Source: Astragalus membranaceus (lineage: Eukaryota > Streptophyta > Magnoliopsida > Fabales > Fabaceae). From it: a DNA stretch of 64,000 nucleotides. How positions within the stretch are numbered: position 1 is the first letter of the stretch; every line of letters starts with the position of its first letter. The notes beneath the pieces are model-generated. The model was not told the DNA's origin. It searched no databases and saw only the letters and a list, made by a program, of their open reading frames with translations. Position numbers and translations under genes: made by a program. Positions 21,595-34,904 of this stretch are shown in pieces. The stretch covers positions 61,778,778 to 61,842,777 of the forward strand of contig CM076848.1 in NCBI GenBank assembly GCA_039519185.1, read 5' to 3'.

Positions 21595-23710
21595 ATTTAG
21601 TCCCCTAAAAAATGAATAAACGAGGTGGGTTGTAATAAAAAAACAAGGGGGTAAATTAGCAGCGAAGGGATGTATTATTAAAAGGGTTTGTGTTTAGCAG
21701 AAAGGGGGTTGTATTATTAAAGCGGGGGCTGTGACTGGCAGTGCAGTCCACGTTTATGTCTATTTGGATTTTGGGCTGATGGCCTGCGAAGCAGGCTTTA
21801 TGTAGGGGGTGTATGAACTAAAACACAGGGGGTGGGAAAATGAACCTGATGTCTTGTTTTTTTATTTAAAAATTAGATTAAAAAAAGTATAAAAGGGAAC
21901 TAATACATTCAAAACCCTAATTGTCTATTCTTCCTCAACTCAGCGCCGTATCTACCGTTCTTTACGCATGAGAGAGAGAGAGAGAGTGTGTGTGTTACGC
22001 ATGAGAGAGAGAGAGAGTGTGTGTGTTAGCATGAGAGAGAGACAACAGATTTCGGGTGAGGGAGAGAGGAAGAAAGGAAACGCGGTGGAGGGAAAGAGAG
22101 AGTCGGTGAAGGGAGAAGGCCACGCCAGACCAAACTCGCCACGGCGACAGGCTGACTGCGGCTGTGCTCACGGCGAGGAGACGGGCACCGGCGGTCTGAC
22201 AATCGAGACTGGAACGGCAACGCGATGGAGGAGGGTTTCGCGAACGCGACAGCGACAGTGTGGACATACGGTGGTGGGTTGAAGACGTCGGGTTCAGGCC
22301 AATGACCACCGTCTACGGTGGCCGGAGTCTAAGGGGTGAGTTCCATTCTGTTTTTTGTTTTTACGGTTCTGCTTACTTCCTCTTCTTCTAGTTTCTTATT
22401 TTGAAACCTCTAAACTCTAAATTTAGTTCAACCGAAATTTGTTTGTGATGATTTATTGGTAGTCCTATTTCTGATCTGTTATTTTTTCTGTTATTTTACT
22501 CATTATTATGTACATATCACTAAACAAATACTTTCCCGATGATGGTAATAATCTAAAAGAATAAAACACATGCTTGGAATTGCAATAACAACGATTATGA
22601 ACATCTGAAATCTACATATTGGTTTTAGCACATGAATGACTAAAATATACCTAGAGCATGTATTACAGAACTAAAAGAAAAACGTGACTCGCCTCTACTT
22701 CCAAGCTTTTTCTGAAAAAAAATGTTGCTGAGAACTAAATTGGTGTTGCTGTCGCTATTGCTTCTTGGTTTCCAAGTTTCTGAAAGATAAAATGGATTTA
22801 TGTTTCTGAAAGATAAAATGGATTTGTATTTCCTCTTTTTCCTTCTACTGGTTCCTCCCTTTTCTACTATTTTAGAGCACTCACGTTCAGTGTTTATGAG
22901 CAAAGACTCTAAGTTGTTGATTATTTTTGGGTCAAGAACTCAGCCGTTGTGTGTGTTTTTCACTGTTGCTACTCACTTGTATTTATAGTCAAAAAAATGT
23001 TGTGTAGGTGTGGGGTAGAAGCAGGGGAGCAAATCTCTTGGGGACAAAAGCACAACAGCTACTGAAAAGACACAAGCAGCAGCAAGGGCTAGGCTAAAGT
23101 GTTTTTGCCCAAAATGCAAAAAGCAAAGGGACAAGATGAAAGGAGGTTGAGTCTTGTAGCTCAAAATATTTTCCACTACAGCAGCAACAGGCAGCATCGC
23201 TTGCTGTCCCTCCTTTTTTATTTTTGTTTTCAAAATTTGGTACCATTTTGCTTTTATTTTTGTCTATATGTGTAACAATATTGACTTTTTTGGTTGTACC
23301 ATTTTTTGTAAAAAAGCTGATTATAATAAAAGCATTATTCAAAACTGATTTTTTCATTATATTTTTTCTATAATAATAATGAATTAAACTAAATAACAAT
23401 AATCATAGTAACAATAAATAATTAGCACCAAGATAAACGTTCGCATACGACGAGACACGAACGCGCTTCCGCGATGAGAGCAAAGATGCGTGCATAATTA
23501 ATAACTCGTGGCACAGCAAGAACAAAAATGCGTGCACGATTAGAAGTGGCCCGGTTGCGAATTAAAACGGTTTGCATTAGTCTATCGGACAAAATTAGGG
23601 TATGACAGCTGCCCCTCTTTATTTATACTATGTCTTAGGTTGACACAGCTAGTCTGAAGGACCTGGGGTCGGATGATCGGTCGGTTGCTCGATAATGCGA
23701 CGTGCGATTT

Positions 23711-23795
23711 GGATTGAAGGACCATTAATGGTCTGAAGAAGCGCTTGGGCTCTGAAGGACCACTGGGGGTCTGAAGGAGTACTGGGACTCTGAAT
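23711..23795. repeat. Mini-hairpin array next to the element D polypurine tract
   Basis: GACCATTAATGGTC (23720-23733) is a perfect 14-bp palindrome. It is followed by GACC(actggg)GGTC and GAGT(actgg)GACTC type stems, each separated by CTGAAGG-like linkers. Confidence 0.8.
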
Positions 23796-24682
23796 TGTGA
23801 TATGAGACCAACGCTTGGAGCACTGATTTTGAGGGAACAAAATATTGGGATTGACACATGGCATCCTAGAACATACCTAATGAATACATTTACCTGAGAA
23901 GGGAAAAGCTATCTATATTTGGCATGTCTAAAAATGCAATGAATGATGTATGCGTGCAATATAGGTATGTGAAATGGTAGGTATCCGATGGGATGAATGA
24001 AATGTGGCAGATGATGTGAGTTGAAGTTGATGGAACATGGAGGTTGACAAACAACGTATGTGAATGCAGATAAGATATGAATGTGATTGTGCTGATTAAT
24101 TTTCGTGGAAAGATGAATGTAATGGAATGAGCGATTTTTCCTCTTTTTGCTTTTTTTTCCTTAGTATATAATGAGTGTATGAAATGCAAAGTGCGAATGT
24201 GATGCAAATGTAATGCTTTGATGCAAATGCCATGGTGAATAAAGGAAAACACGTGAATGCATGGTACAATGATATAATTAGTGATGTAAAACAAACCTTT
24301 TTTTGGGCAACGATGAGACCGGAACTTGGCACATCTATCGAAGCAAACAAAATTATGCATGTAATGTGATGAACGTGCAATGATTGGTATCTGGTGGGAT
24401 GACGAATGAAATGGGTTTACCATGGGTGTTGAACCTGATGGAATGAGAAAGTTGACAAACGGTTGTATGTGGATGCAGATAAGATATGAATGCAATTGTA
24501 CTGCTTAGATGCAGGTGCTATGGTAATTAAATGCTTGGTTTGACGTCGGAATAAAATCTATGATGCAGTAATTTATGATATGGTTTATTTTGATGCATAC
24601 TAATATGTTTTTGCCTCTCTTTTCTCTTTGTTTTTTTTTTGAAAAAGATAATGGAAAACAAGGTTGACTTAAAAGGCAAAAA

Positions 24683-24960
24683 AGAAGGATCACTGGGGAT
24701 CTGAAGGAACGCTCGGCTTTGAAGGACCACTGGGGTCTGCAGGATCAACGAGGTGATCTGATTTATGGACTTTCATAAGTCTGATTTAAGGACCACAACT
24801 GGTCTGATTTATGGACCGACGCGTCTGAAATGTGGACCAACATGTGTCTGCATATTGGTCTGATTTATGGTCTTCAATGGTCTGACAGATGGATCAACAT
24901 ATGTCTGTATTGATCTATAATAGGTCTGAAGGATCAGCTGGGTGATCTGAAATGTGATGT
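24683..24960. repeat. Large mini-hairpin array with changing stems
   Basis: About ten units spaced 20-35 bp, each of the form G-stem-loop-stem-CTGA. Clear 5-bp stems: GATCA/TGATC (24743-24747 with 24754-24758), GACTT/AAGTC (24768-24772 with 24777-24781), GACCA/TGGTC (24791-24795 with 24800-24804) and GATCA/TGATC (24932-24936 with 24943-24947). Others keep only GAC/GTC. Stems differ but remain complementary, while CTGA and TTTATG linkers are conserved. Confidence 0.8.
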
Positions 24961-27900
24961 TGAATCAACGCTTGGCGAGATGATCTAGATAGAAAAAAAG
25001 GATTGACGTCTGGCAAGTCTGCTTGATAAATGTCATGTGTATGGTATGAACGTATGTGCAGTAATTTGATGTTTGTTGGCGTAGTGAATGAGATGTGGCA
25101 GGTAATGCATGCTGAAGTTGATGGAATAATAAAGTTGATAAATTGCGTATGCAGGTAAGATGGAATTGTATTGCTTAGATGCAAGTGCTGCGATGAAATG
25201 CATGGTTGCATGTGGAATGATTTATGCTATGATTGCTTTCTTTTTTTGCTCTCTTTTTTAATATATGATGTAAGTATATGAACGAATGAATGTGCGAATG
25301 TAATGCTTAAATGCATGGCTTGATGTTGGAATAAAATGTATGGTGCCATGATTTATGATATGATTTATTGGTGATGCAGAAAGATTTTTTGCAATGATGA
25401 GAAATGAGACTTTTGATGGGAGAAGCAAAGAGGTGAAAATTCTGGAATCATCATTTATTGGAAAAATTGGATCTGATTTGAATTCAAACTTTGGTAATCT
25501 CCTTCACATCATTTAGGTCCACAAAGTTTGGTAATCATCATTTATTCCCAGACACTGATGTGCAAAAGTATTTGATTGCTTTTGCAAGCTCATTCACATT
25601 GTTCTTTCATTATGGTGTCCCATGATGACTGAATTTTAGGTCCACAAAGTTAACTACGTGAGTTTCCAACTTCGTATTATTAACTTGTGTTTTCTCTCTT
25701 TGAAGCATTGTTTAGAAAATATGCATAATAGTGCAAATATAGATGAATGAGTCAGTTAACTTGGTTCTTGATCTAGGGTATGACAGATATGACACGTGAC
25801 AGGTTTTTGCCAAAGTCAAAAAAGGTAGGCTTGCCTCAATCCGAGAAATGTAGGACTGCCCCAATTTAGAGTTGATGACGGTGAGTGCCTAACTTGCCCC
25901 TGTCTAGTGGTGACAATAGCTAGGGGTGTAGTAGATGATGAATTGGGAACGCCATGACTTTGGAATGAAGGGTGGCAGGCGAAAGATTTTGTCTCAACCC
26001 ATAGTGTTTGGTGTTACCCCAACTATGACAAGGGCAATGTTGCCCTGACTAGGGTTTGTGAAAGGCTGTGTTTAGGATGGTGGGTTGAGAAATTTCCCCA
26101 GTATGGTCTTATGGATGTGAATATGACAAGGGGACGAGATGGGTGTAGGGGGATTTCCCCGATTTTAGGTGGAGTGAATGGCGACGGGATTGCCCCACTT
26201 TGGAATGGTATTTCAAATGGTTGCTTTTAGTGAGACTGTGAGAGGTGATGGAGTTAAGGTTATGGGTTTTTGGAGTTGGTCGAATGGCTATATGGATTGG
26301 GTGTGGTATATGGATGGGATGGACAATGACTAAACCTCCAAGTTCAAGTGTTATGGATGATAAAAGGAATGCCCCACTTTGGGTTGATATTTCTAGTTAG
26401 AGTGAGGTTGGGAAATGTGGCATTGTTAGGGTGATGGGTTTGGGAGATGGTCTAATATGGCTATATAGACTGGATGTGGTATATGAATAGGATGGACGTT
26501 GGAAAATTTCCCCAAGTTCAAGAAGAATGAAAGGTGAAGGGACTGCCCCACTTTGAGATCTAGGTGATGGGCCTAGTATAAACTTTTTGTTCTTTTATGA
26601 TGACTCCCACGGACTATGATAGTCCTGAGTTTTTGATTTGATGAAAATTTCACCTGGTGATCACTAAACCCTGTCTTGATATCAATGCAACTTGAATGAA
26701 TCTTGGAGTGCAAGCCTTTTGAGTTTTTTTCCTTTTTTTTCTTTTTTCTTTTTCTTTTAGCTTTTTTTCAGATTTTTTTTTCGAGCAAATATATTGTAGA
26801 TAAATAACCTTACCTGTCCTAAAAAGCTGAAAAAAGTGGTACACCATCGTTAGATATGGAATTGATCCTTATCTAGGGTGATTGAAAGATTTTTTTTGAT
26901 TTTTGGCTCAAAGTGGGTAGCAAAGGGTATTTTTTTTTAGGCTCTTTTTTTTTTAGGATATGGGAAGATGACCAAACTTCATTTCAAATCATGATTGCTT
27001 GTTTTCTCCAAAGTTAACTCAAGAACAAAAATTTATTTATTTTTATATATCTGCTCTTTTTCTTTATTTCTTATATGCCATAACTTTTGCTTAGGCTGCT
27101 CTCGCGAGTTTTCAACCTAACAGGCTTTTTGATTTTTTGTAAAGGACTTGCGCTAAGGGAAAACAATGTTGACAAGATATCTAGTGATCACAAATTTGCC
27201 CCAGCATGGGGACCTAAAGTGCCAGTTTATGAAAATTCATCATTGGGAACAAAACCAAATAGCCACCTAAGTACTTGTGTGGGGGATATGTACTGGGTGG
27301 TCGGGGTGGGACTGGACATGTACAAGGGATGATGATAAGATGCAAGATATGGACACTAACTGACTCAAACAAGAGTAAATGCACATTGCACACAATTCAC
27401 TATACGAATGCTTCATAGAGAGTTAAAATTAGTTAGAAACATGATAGAAGAAATTTTTGATAACACATTAGTTAACAAAATGGACCATTTTGATCATTTA
27501 TCATGGGATGGATGAGATGCGTCATTTTGCTGACAAAAACTGTGGACGAGCTGCAAACACTGAATAACTTTTTCAAAAAATCAGTGTCTTGTAACAACTT
27601 GAGTTTGCAACTAAGTTTGGCATTGTTTTGTAAGGCTAAACTCTTCCAAGGAAGAAGAATCAGTTAAAATGCATTTGCAAGAAAGCCTCATTTCTCGTCA
27701 ATTTTTTTGAAAGTATGCTAGTATTTCTCTTTTCTAAGAACAAAATATGATGCATGAATGATAATGTATGCAAATGAATGAAATGCTAGAAGGAATGGTC
27801 GCTTGAAAAGACCATCTATTCTAAATGATATTTGTTTATTTTTAGAGTCAATGCAACATGTAGATGATATCATTTATGTTTCCAAAATGAAATGCTAGCT

Positions 27901-28881
27901 AAGATGTATACTTTGGATGATGAATGATGCAAGAATGATGCCACTATTTTTGTTATTTTGGAATGATGCACGCGTGAATGCAGAAACAATATATCAATAA
28001 AACGATGTATGGAAGAAATGATGTATGGATAAATGATGAAACAACATGGTTTTTTGTCTCCTTTTTGAATTGGGGTGACAACACTAGTGAATGATTAAGC
28101 ATGAATGGCGGTGCATGATAAATGGAATGCTTATATTATATGACTTAATTTTTTTTTGGAAAGAAAAATGTCTGACACTCGCAATGATTTTTAATGCATG
28201 GAAAGAAAGATGCACGATGCTTGGCAAGATTTTGAGTGTTTTTGTTTGTTTTATTTTGTTTTTAAAATATGAAATAAAACGTAATGGATGAATAACGTAT
28301 GATGATGGACATGTATGATGAAAATGCGAATGCATGAAATACATGAAGGAATGAATATTTGAAGATATTACTATTCCAACTGTTTTTTTGTTTTTGTTTT
28401 TTAGAGACAATGAGATATGCAAAATGCTCGCTAATATATATTTTTGGATGATGAATGATGCAAGAATAATGACATGATTTATTTATTTAGAAATGACTCA
28501 TGCATGGAGTAATGATGGATGACAATTAGTGAAATGAAGCATGAATGCTGCATGCATTGCATAATAATGATGTTACAAATGATGCGATGCTTACACTATG
28601 TGATGATGATCTTTTGTGAATGATTATGAATGAATGGAGGTGCATGGTAAATGAGATATTTATGTTATATGGCTGAAAAATTGTTTTATTATATGCGAGG
28701 AAATAAAATGCATGATACTCGCAGTGATTTTTTGTAATGCATGGAGAGAAAAGAATGCATGATGCTTGACATGATTTTGAATATTTTTTGTTTTTTTGGA
28801 CAAGGAAAACCGGATGCATGAGTGTTGACGAACCAAACTTGTCTCTTTGCTCTGATTTTTTCAAAATATTTAACGTATTAC

Positions 28882-28916
28882 ATGAATGAATGAATGAATG
28901 AATGAATGAATGAATG
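28882..28916. repeat. (TGAA)n microsatellite
   Basis: Nearly nine perfect ATGA-type tetranucleotide units in the interior of element D. Confidence 0.9.
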
Positions 28917-28953
28917 ATTGTTCATGAAATGCGAGTGTATGGTTTATTCATCG

Positions 28954-29083
28954 CGTCGGGGAATTGTAAGCTTTTATTTGAAGAATAAAGTACGATTCTG
29001 GTGGTCTGAGTTTCAATTGCATGTTTTTCTTGTTCTTGCATCCACCTCTCTTATATAAAAAAAGGTTTTATAATTCCCCGACG
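28954..29083. repeat. 130-bp inverted-repeat block (CGTCGGGGAATT arms)
   Basis: CGTCGGGGAATT at 28954-28965 is perfectly inverted as AATTCCCCGACG at 29072-29083 with about 106 bp between. GC-rich arms stand out from the AT-rich surroundings. It could be a very small foldback insertion; no clear target duplication was found. Confidence 0.65.
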
Positions 29084-29757
29084 GTCATTTAGATGCATGC
29101 AACATGAGATGTTTATATATTTATTTTTTATGATATGCCAAGAAAAAGAAAAATAAGAATGCATGAGATATGCTTGCAAAAACAAAATATGATTTTTGGA
29201 TTTTTTTTCAAGAAAATGGGAAGGAGATATATTAGTGTTTGTTTGAATGCAAGAGTATTAAGCTCCTTTGTGTCCTAAAAGGGTTCTTTAGAGGAATAAG
29301 TCTAAGGCTTTTTCTATTTAGTGAACCTTTCAAAGGTAGATCTATAGAGTCCTAAATAAGGTTCCTAGAGCCAACGACCTCAATTAAGAACACTGATCCC
29401 AACAATAGGCAAGCTATTAGAAGTGATAACATTCTCAAAAGGCACCAAACTCTAGGTGAGACTTTCGTGACCACCCAACAGGACGTACATCCAGTAGGCC
29501 ATCACTACGCGGTCTCGTTCTAACTTAAGTTATGCTCCAGCCCGGGTATAGGACTATTCTCACGTGTGTGCAGAAGTGTGATAGTGGAGTGTGTGCAGAA
29601 GCAAAATGCCAAATAATGGTCTTCTATCCTAGGGTTTATGTATCACATAAAAAAATATAATATGAAATAAAGAATAAAAGACAAGAGAAGGGTAAAAATA
29701 ACATTAAATTAACAACTAATCCTATAACTAATTAGACTAGGCTTGACTCTCTAAAAT

Positions 29758-29776
29758 GTCTCTAGTGAAGTCGCCA
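29758..29776 (-). promoter_or_regulatory. Element D putative primer binding site
   Basis: On the minus strand TGGCGACTTCACTAGAG starts two bases after the LTR end GGTCGCTACA. The TGG start fits pairing with a tRNA CCA end. Confidence 0.6.
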
Positions 29777-29778
29777 GC

Positions 29779-30869
29779 TGTAGCGACCGAAAAATCCGGG
29801 TGAGGATTCTTCGAAGTTCAAAAATGAAGCCGCCACCAATGTTTAATTATAAGGGCAAACATTAGTAAATCCTTTTTTGAATGGATAAGGGTCCTTGAGA
29901 CCAGATTTGGGTTCAAGAGTCAGTTATGCGTGGGGAAGGTATTAGCACCCCACGACATCCTTCCTAAGGAATGTTACCTTCTAATTAGTTGTATGAAAAT
30001 GATGTTAATTTTGAAAATGTTTATTTTACCCTTTTATTGTGAATTAAAAAAGAAAAAAAAGACTAATAAAAAGATTTATTTTTTGTGCTTGACGGGAGTG
30101 TGCCCCCGCCCCTACGTATCTCTAGGTGTGATGGAGAAATCAAAGCTACGTAGTTCTTGGGGTAGAAAAAGGTTTTGTTTGTTGGTGTTTTTTAACTTAG
30201 GGGTTTTAAGACTGTGTGATCCGAGTTGATGGACCATTGTTGGTCTGAAGGAGCGCGAGGGCTCTAAAGGACCACTGGGGGTCTGAAGGAGCGCTGGGGC
30301 TCTAAAGAACCACGGTTCATTTGTCCTAAAACGATGACTAACCCGGCTGTACGGCCGACTTAATCCCCTATTGTGAAAACAAAATTTTTTGAAGGAAAAT
30401 GGTTTGTGTATGGAGTGATTTGATTGAATAGGTATTTTAGGAATCTTGAGCCGTACGACTCATTTATCCTAAAACGATGACTAACTCGTTTGTACAATGG
30501 ATTTAGTCCCCAAGAAAAATGAATAAATGAGGTGGGTTGTAATAAAAAAATAAGGGGGTAAATTCGCAGCGAATGGATGTATTATTAAAAGGGTTGTGTT
30601 TAGCAGAAAGGGGGTTGTACTTATCGAGTGCTAAAGTTAATTACTTGGTTGTCTCAAGAACGTTAAACCGATAAAGCGGAATAAAGGGTGTTTTGGGGAA
30701 GACATAAGAGATTAAGGGCAATATGGTCAGTTGACCATGTTACCACTTAATTGAAATAAAAGAAAGAAAATAATAAAAGAAAGAAAAAGAAGAAAGAAAG
30801 GAAACGAAGAAGAGAAAGGAAACAGAGGAGAAAAGAAGAGAAGAGGAGAAAAGAAAGAAGAAGGAAGAA

Positions 30870-30903
<34 letters not shown>

Positions 30904-31524
30904 AGATTTCGGGTGAGGGAGAGAGGAAGAAAGGAAACGCGATGGAGGGAAAGAGAGAGCCGGCGAAGGGAGAACCCCACCCCGGACCAAACTTGCCACG
31001 GCGACGGGCTGACTGCGAATGTGCTCACGTCGAGGAGACGGGCACCGGCAGTCTGACAATCGAGACAGGTATGGAAACGCGACGGCGACGGGGTGAACAT
31101 ACGGTGGTGGGTTGACGACGTCGGGTTCAGGCCAACGACCACCGTCTACGGTGGCCGGAGTCTAACGGGTGAGTTCCATTCTGTTTTTTGTTTTTACGGT
31201 TCTGCTTACTTCCCCTTCTTCTAGTTTCTTATTTTAAAACCTCTAAACTCTAAATTTAGTTCAACCGAAATCTGTTTGTGATGATTTATTGGTAGTCCTA
31301 TTTCTGATCTGTTATTTTTTCTGTTATTTTACTCATTATTATGTACATATCACTAAACAAATACTTTCCCGATGATGGTAATAATCTAAAAGAATAAAAC
31401 ACATGCTTGGAATTGCAATAACAACGATTATGAACATCTGAAAACTACACATTGGTTTTAGCACATGAATGACTAAAATATACCTAGAGCATGTATTACA
31501 GAACTAAAAGAAAAACGTGACCAA
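29779..31524 (-). repeat. Element D right (5') LTR, first part
   Basis: Matches LTR 1 from 20870 closely, except for the block 30620-30900, which is unrelated to the matching part of LTR 1 (about 21716-22038) and ends in a long purine-rich tract with (GA)n at about 30870-30902. Homology then resumes at CAGATTTCGGG and stops at the inverted hAT end at 31525. Confidence 0.85.
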
Positions 31525-33588
31525 TAGGGGTGTTCACGGGTTGGTTTGGATGGATTTTGACTAAATCTGTTATCCGAACCAATCAAATTTAATCGGTTTG
31601 GGTTGGTTCGGATTTTGAGATTTTTACTATAAAATCCGAACCAAACCAATCCGATATTGAATGGGTTGGTTCGGATTGGGCTCGCGGGTCATGTGCTAAC
31701 ACCAACTTTTTAAAACATAATTGTGAAATAAGAATCATAATTTAAAAAGTCTAAACACACATCACAAACACACATCACGTGCTTTTAATTATGCTTATTT
31801 TATTCTACACTAAGTTCTTCTTAAACAAATGAAGTAATATAAAAGATACAAATTACACATCAGAACATGTAGTTGGTTTGCATCTGAAATTACACATCTG
31901 AAATGTTAGTTCCATGAGCATTTGAATGAAATTCAGTAATTTAAAAACTAACATTTCAGTAGCTTCAATTATACTAGTAACATCACAAACACACATCACA
32001 TGCTTAAAAAAATACAAATTTCAGTAGCACTCTTCAATGTAGCTCCAAGAACAAACTGGAAATTCAGTAGCACTCTTCAATGTAGCTCCAAGAACAAACT
32101 GGAAATTCAGTAGCTTCAATAATTCTGGAATGATTTCCAGTAGCACTCTTTAATTTCAGACACACTAGCATACAATAATTCTTTCAGACAGCATCCTCGC
32201 CAGTAGCACTCTTCAATAATTCTGGAATGATTTCCAGTAGCACTCTTCAATTTCACTCACCGAAGTGTCTAAGCGCCGCACTAGCATCCTCGCCAGTTGT
32301 TGCAGCCAATAATTCTGGAATTTCAGACACAACCACAACAATCTTATTAGCATACAATAGAAATTTAGATTGATATTCATATTGTAAACAAATATAAAAT
32401 ACAATAGAATTAAAACCATTGAAGCATACCTGCTTCAAGTCTCTGCACTTCTTCCAATTCAGCTTCTAAATCAACCACCTTTGGAGATTTTATCCAATTT
32501 TGAGTACAAATTGAAGCTTGGACAGTAGAAGGGCTCAAAGAACTACGAAATGAATCAAGAACCCGCCCTCCGGTGCTAAATGCAGATTCAGATGATACAG
32601 TGGATACCGGAATGGCTAATATATCTCTTGCCATGTAGGAAAGAACATGATATTTGCTTGTCTTACCTTTCCACCAATTCAAAATGTCAAATGTAGGAGA
32701 AGTTTCCTCAACACCATCCTCCAAATACCTTTCCAACTCATTTCTTTGCACCTCGCCTTGCTTTTTCTTCATCTTTAATCTAAATTGACCATCCCAATCC
32801 TCCTCTTCCTCTTCATTCCCCACTTTAGGAGCAGAAGAAATGTTTGAAGCCAATGTACTAGAACCAGAATTTTCAACAGAAACAGGATACACTACCATGT
32901 AATGCTCAAACAGTTTATTGACAATATCTTTTAATTTGGTCATCATCTCCTTACACTTCTTATCATCATACATTGACTAAAACAAAATTCGATATAATCA
33001 AACTTATAGCGGGGATCAAGAAAAACAGCCACAAAAAACAAGTAGTTTATCATACCACTTTCCCAATATTTGTTGAACTTTACTTGCATGTTCGCTGTCA
33101 TCTTTTGCAACACTACATCATCACTCATCCTCCACCTATTCAATGCTTTCTGAATATCGACCAATTGCTTGAAGAAATTATTAGCAGTGACATGCAATGA
33201 CCCGGAAAAAGACAATGTTGCATCATAAAATATCTTCAGAAACTTCAAAAATACACGAGCACGATTCCAATCAGATTGATTAGGACATCCACCGGATTCA
33301 CTAACAAGGGTGATCATGTATGCAGCATCATCATATTCAAAGCGATAAAAAGCTTGTTCATATTTCTCAGCAACCTCTCACATTAAGTAGGTGGAATTCC
33401 ATCTAGTTTGACAATCAAGTATTATCATTTCCTGACTAGGAACACCTACAACATGTGCACACTTCTTAAAAGTAGCTAATCTACTAGGAGAAGCCTTTAC
33501 AAACTTACAAGCAGCCCTTATCCTAGCAATTGATGGATCAATTTCCTTCATTCCATCATGTACAATCAGGTTTAAAATATGGGCAGCA
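31525..33588 (-). pseudogene. hAT copy 1: 3' half of transposase gene, minus strand
   Basis: The minus strand carries the C-terminal part of an Ac/RICESLEEPER-type hAT transposase, from GMKEIDPSIARIRAACKFVK through the dimerisation domain (LNWWKGKTSKYHVLSYMARD, STVSSESAFSTGGRVLDSF) to RHFGE. It has the same one-base frameshift in FCFSQ/MYDDKK (near 32973) as copy 2. It ends exactly where LTR C begins (33589), and its 5' half is not present in this orientation. Confidence 0.85.
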
Positions 33589-34904
33589 TGTAACACCCCT
33601 TTTCTACCCGGTGATTATTTAATAAAATCAGAGTTACAAAAAAATTATTTCATGCTTCGAAAAGAGATGTCACACATTGATCGATAACCAAAAAGTCACA
33701 TATGGTATATAATACTTTATCAAAAAGGGACTAAGCCCATAACACCAGTTTAATTAACCACATCACCAAAAATGCATCACCACGCAGCGGAAATAGAAAT
33801 AAGTTTCAAAACAATAAAATCATAACATCCTGAATGGACTCCAAATAGTAAAATGCAACAGCCAAAGTCTAGGTTCGTTTCCCCCCTTGAGTGTTACATA
33901 TCAAAGCAAGGACACTGACTCAGACTAGCGAAGGTACCTAAGCCTTCACTCGCAATCACCTGCACGTTACCGCATAGGGGTAACATTCAAACAGAAGGGG
34001 TGAGATATCTTCAATATAATAGCGTAAAATGATAGGAAATGTGCTAGAATATGACAACTATATCTACCACTCTACTACACACATCGAATTATAAACACAC
34101 ATCAATTATGAACACCACAATCAGTCACCAAATGTCATGATAATGCATGAATGCAACCCACACCAACGGGCATATGCATGTGGTACCAAATCACCAAAAT
34201 TTTGCCTGTAAATAGAGGCGTCACCAAAATTGAGAGCTTTCACACCCGGCTCACCAATTCACCAAAAATTGAGCTTTCACACCCGGCTTACTAGTTTTAG
34301 AAAAATTGAGCTTTCACACCCCGCTCCAAGACCAAAGGCCTTCACCAAAAATAAATGCACATGCTGTATGCGACACCATGAATGCACACAGACAACCATC
34401 CAAAATAGTCACAATATGACACACCAAAATTAACCACCGAATATCACCAAAGTTGAGCTTTCACACCTAGCCCAACGACACCGAAACACCAAACTACCCG
34501 ACACAACGGAACACCAAGATTTGGAACCTTCACACCTAGCTCCAACAACACCAAGGTTTGGGCCTTCACACCTAGCTCAAACAGCACCAAGACACCAAAA
34601 TGACAACAAGTTTCCAAAATATTGGGACAACGACAATTTTCCAAAATATTGGGACAACGACAATTTTCCAAAATATTTGATTGCGACAATTTTTCTTTTC
34701 CTAAAACAGCAACATTTAACGACTGGGCCAACGTTTAACAAATTTCCAGAAAAATAGACCACTGTGCCTCAAATTAGAATATTCAGCCAGGCCTCTGAAT
34801 AAGCTTTCCAAAACATTTTGAAACGTCTCAATCGGACTTCCGAGTCAAAAGATATTGCAAAAACAAAATAGGAACAAAACTGAGACACATGCTGAAAACG
34901 GCGC

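Larger units (their letters stand above)
20870..23607 (-). repeat. Element D left (3') LTR
   Basis: Starts TGTAGCGACCGAAAAATTTG and ends AAATTAGGGTATGACA on the + strand. No gene. It contains a hairpin array (21321-21410), GTAC palindromes (21437-21594), a GA-rich and GC-rich zone (21965-22330) that would lie in the transcribed part, and an AT-rich right third. The same ends in inverted form bound solo LTR B. Confidence 0.9.
23608..29778 (-). other. Element D internal region, non-coding
   Basis: 6.2 kb with no recognisable gag, protease, RT, RNase H or integrase in any frame. It is rich in ATGAATG/ATGCAATG phrases (24000-25400 and 27700-29200) and in phrases such as TGCCCCACTTTGG and GATTTCCCC (25790-26620), and holds hairpin arrays (23711-23795 and 24683-24960) and a (TGAA)n run. 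A few short frames exist with no motif. Element D must therefore depend on proteins from an autonomous relative. Confidence 0.8.

Noticed and set aside
23890..24495. Minus-strand frame of 201 aa in the interior of element D
   Set aside because: His/Ile/Phe-rich translation of CAT/ATG repeats, no conserved motif, no similarity to gag.
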